From Pedobacter soli (lineage in GTDB: Bacteria; Bacteroidota; Bacteroidia; Sphingobacteriales; Sphingobacteriaceae), in the NCBI RefSeq assembly GCF_900101435.1, contig NZ_FMZH01000010.1:62001-126000 (forward strand): a stretch of 64,000 nucleotides of DNA. Direction: 5' to 3'. This document shows, one piece after another, positions 61,792 through 64,000 of this stretch. Each line of letters starts with the position of its first letter. Positions within the stretch are counted from its first letter, which is position 1. Both the position numbers and the translations under genes were made by a program. The notes beneath the pieces are model-generated. The model was not told the DNA's origin. It made no database searches and saw nothing but the letters and a program-made list of their open reading frames with translations.

Positions 61792-61848
61792 CCCAGCTAG
61801 GCCCACTGACAAAAAATCGCCCTTCAGGATAACCTGAAGGGCTTTTTT
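61792..61848 (+). repeat. Partial copy of the tRNA 3' end and terminator (possible att or tRNA remnant)
   Basis: 61800-61826 is identical to 11758-11784 (27 bp: the last acceptor bases, discriminator and downstream spacer), preceded by CCCAGCTAGG resembling the T-arm CCCAGGTGGG. A compensated hairpin GCCCTTCAGG/CCTGAAGGGC with ATAA loop (61819-61842) and TTTTTTGTGCC follows, like the tRNA terminator. The tRNA 5' part is absent. Confidence 0.75.
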
Positions 61849-62172
61849 GTGCCTTTTAAGACCGTTTTTTTAGGTTTTACAATCAATTTGTGTTCATTTT
61901 CACAGTTCATTTCAACAGCAACTTTTAATTAATTTAGAACAAAATGTTCAATGATTTTGGCAGAAACGATTTGGTACTTAAGAAATATTTAAAGAAAACC
62001 GAAACAAAAATTAATCCCTAACCAATATTTATGTTTAGCGCGTGTCGTTCTGAAGGAGATTGCGAATCTCGCGCGTGAAAACGTATGTTTTAAGTTTCTA
62101 GTATGATTGAAGAGACAACAGGTGCGATTAAGTTATTCGCTGCGGCGCTTGTAAACCTTAAACTTATCGAGG
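61849..62172. other. Intergenic stretch upstream of the peptide cluster
   Basis: AT-rich, no gene seen. It runs into the structured leader that begins at about 62173. Confidence 0.5.
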
Positions 62173-62247
62173 CTTGCGGCCGTTGTTATAGTGAGTCCGC
62201 AAGGATGGAATAAAAGGAGTCGCCGAAAACCTCAAACAGAGTAGGCA
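62173..62247 (+). promoter_or_regulatory. Structured 5' leader of precursor peptide 1
   Basis: CTTGCGG (62173-62179) pairs with CCGCAAG (62197-62203). GCCGAAAACCT begins at 62222 and GAGTAGGCA ends at 62247. The GCCGAAAACCT ... AGAGTAGGCA block recurs before precursor 2, so it is probably a functional RNA or regulatory element. Confidence 0.5.
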
Positions 62248-62267
62248 TTATTAAAATTAGAAACGTT

Positions 62268-62501
62268 ATGAAACTTCAAGAGTTAAATTTAAACGAAATG
62301 AAAGAAATCAACGGTGGTGGTTTATTAGGTGGTAATGATTCGTCAAATTCGGGCGGTCTTTTGGGATCGATCGGCATTGGTAACTTGTTATCATTTTCAA
62401 ACGAAACGCACGACGGTGATGAATCGAGTAAAACCTCGTTCTCTTTGGGGAATAACATCGGTGGAAGCTTGGAAGGATTATTCAAAAGCTTAACCAGCTA
62501 A
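62268..62501 (+). CDS. Double-glycine-leader precursor peptide 1
   Basis: A 77-residue protein. Leader MKLQELNLNEMKEINGG, with the L/M-x-E-I-x-GG pattern cut by C39 peptidase-ABC exporters. The core is about 60 residues, Gly/Ser-rich and without Cys: SNSGGLLGSIGIGNLL, then DGDESSKTSFSLGNNIGG and LEGLFKSLTS. It is 71 percent or so identical by eye to the peptide at 62760. A bacteriocin-like or signalling secreted peptide is likely. The terminator at 62531 ends its transcript. Confidence 0.8.
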   Translation: MKLQELNLNEMKEINGGGLLGGNDSSNSGGLLGSIGIGNLLSFSNETHDGDESSKTSFSLGNNIGGSLEGLFKSLTS

Positions 62502-62530
62502 TTTGACGTAAAAACTCAATTTTATAAAAA

Positions 62531-62554
62531 GGACTTCTTCGGAAGTCCTTTTTT
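62531..62554 (+). terminator. Terminator after precursor 1
   Basis: GGACTTC, loop TTCG, GAAGTCC (62531-62548) then TTTTTT. A UUCG tetraloop hairpin. Confidence 0.9.
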
Positions 62555-62717
62555 ATGCGCTCGTTTTTAGCCACTTGTGCGCATTAACACCTCGTAGCGG
62601 TTAATTGTTTTAATTTATCGACAACCACTATGGTTAATGTACGCTGAGTCGTTGTTGAAAACAGGCTTTTAGGCACATCCGTATTTGTAAAAGATGCGTT
62701 TGTTATAATAAGGGGAA

Positions 62718-62741
62718 GCCGAAAACCTTTAAGAGTAGGCA
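62718..62741 (+). promoter_or_regulatory. Structured 5' leader of precursor peptide 2
   Basis: GCCGAAAACCTTTAAGAGTA then GGC at 62718-62740; the same block as at 62222-62247 with a 3-nt shorter loop, again about 20 nt before the ATG. Confidence 0.5.
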
Positions 62742-62759
62742 AAATTAAATCTATTTATT

Positions 62760-62993
62760 ATGAAAATGCAGGAATTGAATTTAACAGAAATGAAAGAGAT
62801 TAATGGTGGCGGCCTGTTTGGAAACAATGATTCTTCAAATTCAGGCGGTTTATTGGGATCGATCGGTATCGGCAATTTATTGTCATTCCAGACCGAAAGC
62901 AGGGATGGTGATGAATCAAGTGCCAGCTCCTTTTCTATCGGGAACAACATCGGTGGTAGTTTAAAAGGCCTGTTCGAATCATTAAGCAGATAA
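62760..62993 (+). CDS. Double-glycine-leader precursor peptide 2
   Basis: A 77-residue paralogue of precursor 1. Leader MKMQELNLTEMKEINGG, core NNDSSNSGGLLGSIGIGNLL with DGDESSASSFSIGNNIGG and LKGLFESLSR. Most differences are conservative, so both copies appear to be under selection. It has its own leader block and a terminator, so it is an independent transcription unit. Confidence 0.8.
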   Translation: MKMQELNLTEMKEINGGGLFGNNDSSNSGGLLGSIGIGNLLSFQTESRDGDESSASSFSIGNNIGGSLKGLFESLSR

Positions 62994-63015
62994 TTACCAG
63001 TTCATACTAGATTTA

Positions 63016-63043
63016 GGGGGGTAAATTTTTTATCCTCCTTTTT
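63016..63043 (+). terminator. Terminator after precursor 2
   Basis: GGGGGGTA (63016-63023) pairs with TATCCTCC (63031-63038) using two G-U pairs, then TTTTT. Confidence 0.65.
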
Positions 63044-63065
63044 CTTTTTTAATAAATATGACCTT

Positions 63066-63272
63066 ATGGAAAACCTAACAGAAAAAGAATTAACCCAGAT
63101 TAGTGGTGGCGCTTTACAAAGCGGGAATGCGGCGGGTTTTGGCATTTTGCTCAGTGCAGGTGCCGATAGTTTGTTGAGTATCACTTTTAAGAATGCTTAT
63201 GGGGACCATCAGAGCAGTACAACGCTTTCCATTGGAAAGGATATCGATCTGGGGCTGGGATGGTTTGGCTAA
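63066..63272 (+). CDS. Double-glycine-leader precursor peptide 3 (divergent)
   Basis: A 68-residue protein. Leader MENLTEKELTQISGG is the short ELTQISGG type of bacteriocin leaders. The core differs from peptides 1 and 2 at its start but keeps their C-terminal pattern: LLSITFKNAYGDHQSSTTLS then IGKDIDLGLGWFG, compare SFSLGNNIGGSLEGLF. No Cys. It lies 92 nt before the HlyD-like gene and may share its transcript. Confidence 0.7.
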   Translation: MENLTEKELTQISGGALQSGNAAGFGILLSAGADSLLSITFKNAYGDHQSSTTLSIGKDIDLGLGWFG

Positions 63273-63363
63273 AACAATAAAATGACAATCCTGTTAAGAT
63301 AGGGCTTGCCGGCTGTCACCGGTTTCAAGGCGATAGCTATGGATTGGCAATTGAAATTAATTT

Positions 63364-64000
63364 ATGGACAGCGATAAATACATATTCCCGAAAGAGGTTA
63401 TTGAAAATACGGCCGAATACCATTTTCATACCCATAATTCCTACACCAAGGTGATCTATCAGGTGATGCTCGCCGTTTTGATCGCAGCTTTTCTGGCCAT
63501 GTTCCTGATCCGGGTAGATGTGAATGTAAAAAGTACAGGGCTGTTTAGGCCCGCTGCTGAGCGCAATGAGATCAAGCCTCTGGTAGCTGGTAGGATCGAT
63601 TCGCTTTTTATCGAGGAAAATATGCATGTCAGGGCAGGGCAGGTGCTGCTGACCATTAAAAAAGAGAATATCGAAAGTCAGGGCGAACTTAATGAGTTCC
63701 AGCAGCAAGATGTCGAAGATCAGCTGTATGACCTGGGCTTGCTAATTAATGCTTACCGCAGAAATGACTGGTCTAAGAAACTGCCGCTTAAATCAGGGGT
63801 TTACGGTCAGCAGTACAGCCTTTTTATGCAGCGGGTTACCGAGGCAAAAGCCCGTTATCAACTGGCCTATAAAAATTATGACCGCTATGCTTATCTCTAC
63901 AAAAGAAAGGCCGTTTCTGCGCTGGAATACGATGAGGTAAAACTTAAAAAAGACAATGTGTTTAATGAACTCTCGCTGATCGGGGAAGAGCAGGGAAGTA
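63364..64000 (+). CDS. HlyD-family secretion adaptor (partial, runs off the window)
   Basis: ATG at 63364 and open to the window edge (212 codons so far). An N-terminal cytoplasmic tail is followed by a single membrane segment VMLAVLIAAFLAMFLIRVDV, then NVKSTGLFRPAAERNEIKPL and VAGRIDSLFIEENMHVRAGQ, VLLTIKKENIE, the lipoyl-like half of an HlyD/MFP adaptor. A coiled-coil stretch with KARYQLAYKNYDRYAYLYKR and SALEYDEVKLKKDN follows. It links an inner-membrane ABC exporter to an outer-membrane channel. Next to GG-leader peptides, a C39-peptidase ABC gene is expected downstream. Confidence 0.88.
   Translation, partial: MDSDKYIFPKEVIENTAEYHFHTHNSYTKVIYQVMLAVLIAAFLAMFLIRVDVNVKSTGLFRPAAERNEIKPLVAGRIDSLFIEENMHVRAGQVLLTIKKENIESQGELNEFQQQDVEDQLYDLGLLINAYRRNDWSKKLPLKSGVYGQQYSLFMQRVTEAKARYQLAYKNYDRYAYLYKRKAVSALEYDEVKLKKDNVFNELSLIGEEQGS

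Noticed and set aside
62276-62950. Minus-strand frames opposite precursor peptides 1 and 2
   Set aside because: They are open only because the + strand genes are rich in GGN and TCN codons. The Pro-rich products have no leader or context, while the + frames have leaders, terminators and paralogues.
1-64000. CRISPR arrays, rRNA genes, integrase or intact transposase
   Set aside because: No regularly spaced repeats, no rRNA-like sequence and no complete recombinase gene were seen.

Overview
The window looks like chromosome of a Bacteroidota bacterium, most likely Pedobacter or a close relative in the Sphingobacteriaceae. The evidence is four SusC/SusD pairs, a hybrid two-component regulator, a type IX sorting tail, lipoproteins ending their signals in Cys-Lys-Lys, and promoters of the TTTG / TAnnTTTG type. 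All calls come from reading the sequence; no database was searched.

Region 1 (1-11.8 kb). A divergent cold-shock-domain protein and an AraC regulator precede a SusC-SusD-sulfatase operon. That operon opens with a good promoter and then a 26-codon reading frame ending in three cysteine codons, followed by two inverted repeats. This suggests cysteine- or sulfur-responsive attenuation of sulfate-ester scavenging. A DnaK-like ATPase, a Pif1-like helicase with an HRDC tail and a CAT-anticodon tRNA with its terminator follow.

Region 2 (11.8-24.5 kb). This is a patchwork of accessory and decayed genes. It holds a frameshifted imuA fragment abutting the tRNA terminator, a lipoprotein plus a secreted trypsin-like protease, and a minus-strand block (lipoprotein, endonuclease V, LRR-like, SUKH, DUF6150-like). 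It also holds a helicase IV tail, an orphan fragment, a PQQ-propeller lipoprotein, a YD-repeat-like secreted protein with a fossil partial copy, and a non-autonomous IS21-like element.

Region 3 (24.6-61 kb). This is a large polysaccharide-utilisation region. Module A is SusC/SusD/SusE-like, a DUF4832-like lipoprotein, a CE15 glucuronoyl esterase and a hybrid two-component regulator. Module B is a LacI regulator followed by three operons. These encode (1) FAD oxidoreductase, sodium-solute symporter and sialate-O-acetylesterase-like protein; (2) two SusC/SusD pairs; and (3) a polysaccharide lyase, GH16, GH36, GH105 and an SGNH protein. Each of the three operons has two GGGAACGTTCCC-like palindromes exactly 19 bp apart, at a fixed 46-47 bp upstream of a TATCTTYG -10-type element. 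That makes it a self-contained regulon, probably activated by the LacI protein. An acidic, probably acetylated and galactose-decorated glycan is the likely substrate.

Region 4 (61.2-64 kb). A second copy of the IS21-like element is followed by a 27-bp exact repeat of the tRNA 3' end plus a terminator copy, suggesting that 11.8-61.8 kb is or was a tRNA-associated island. The window ends in a secretion cluster: three small double-glycine-leader peptides sharing a core motif, two of them behind duplicated leaders, and the start of an HlyD-type adaptor running off the edge.
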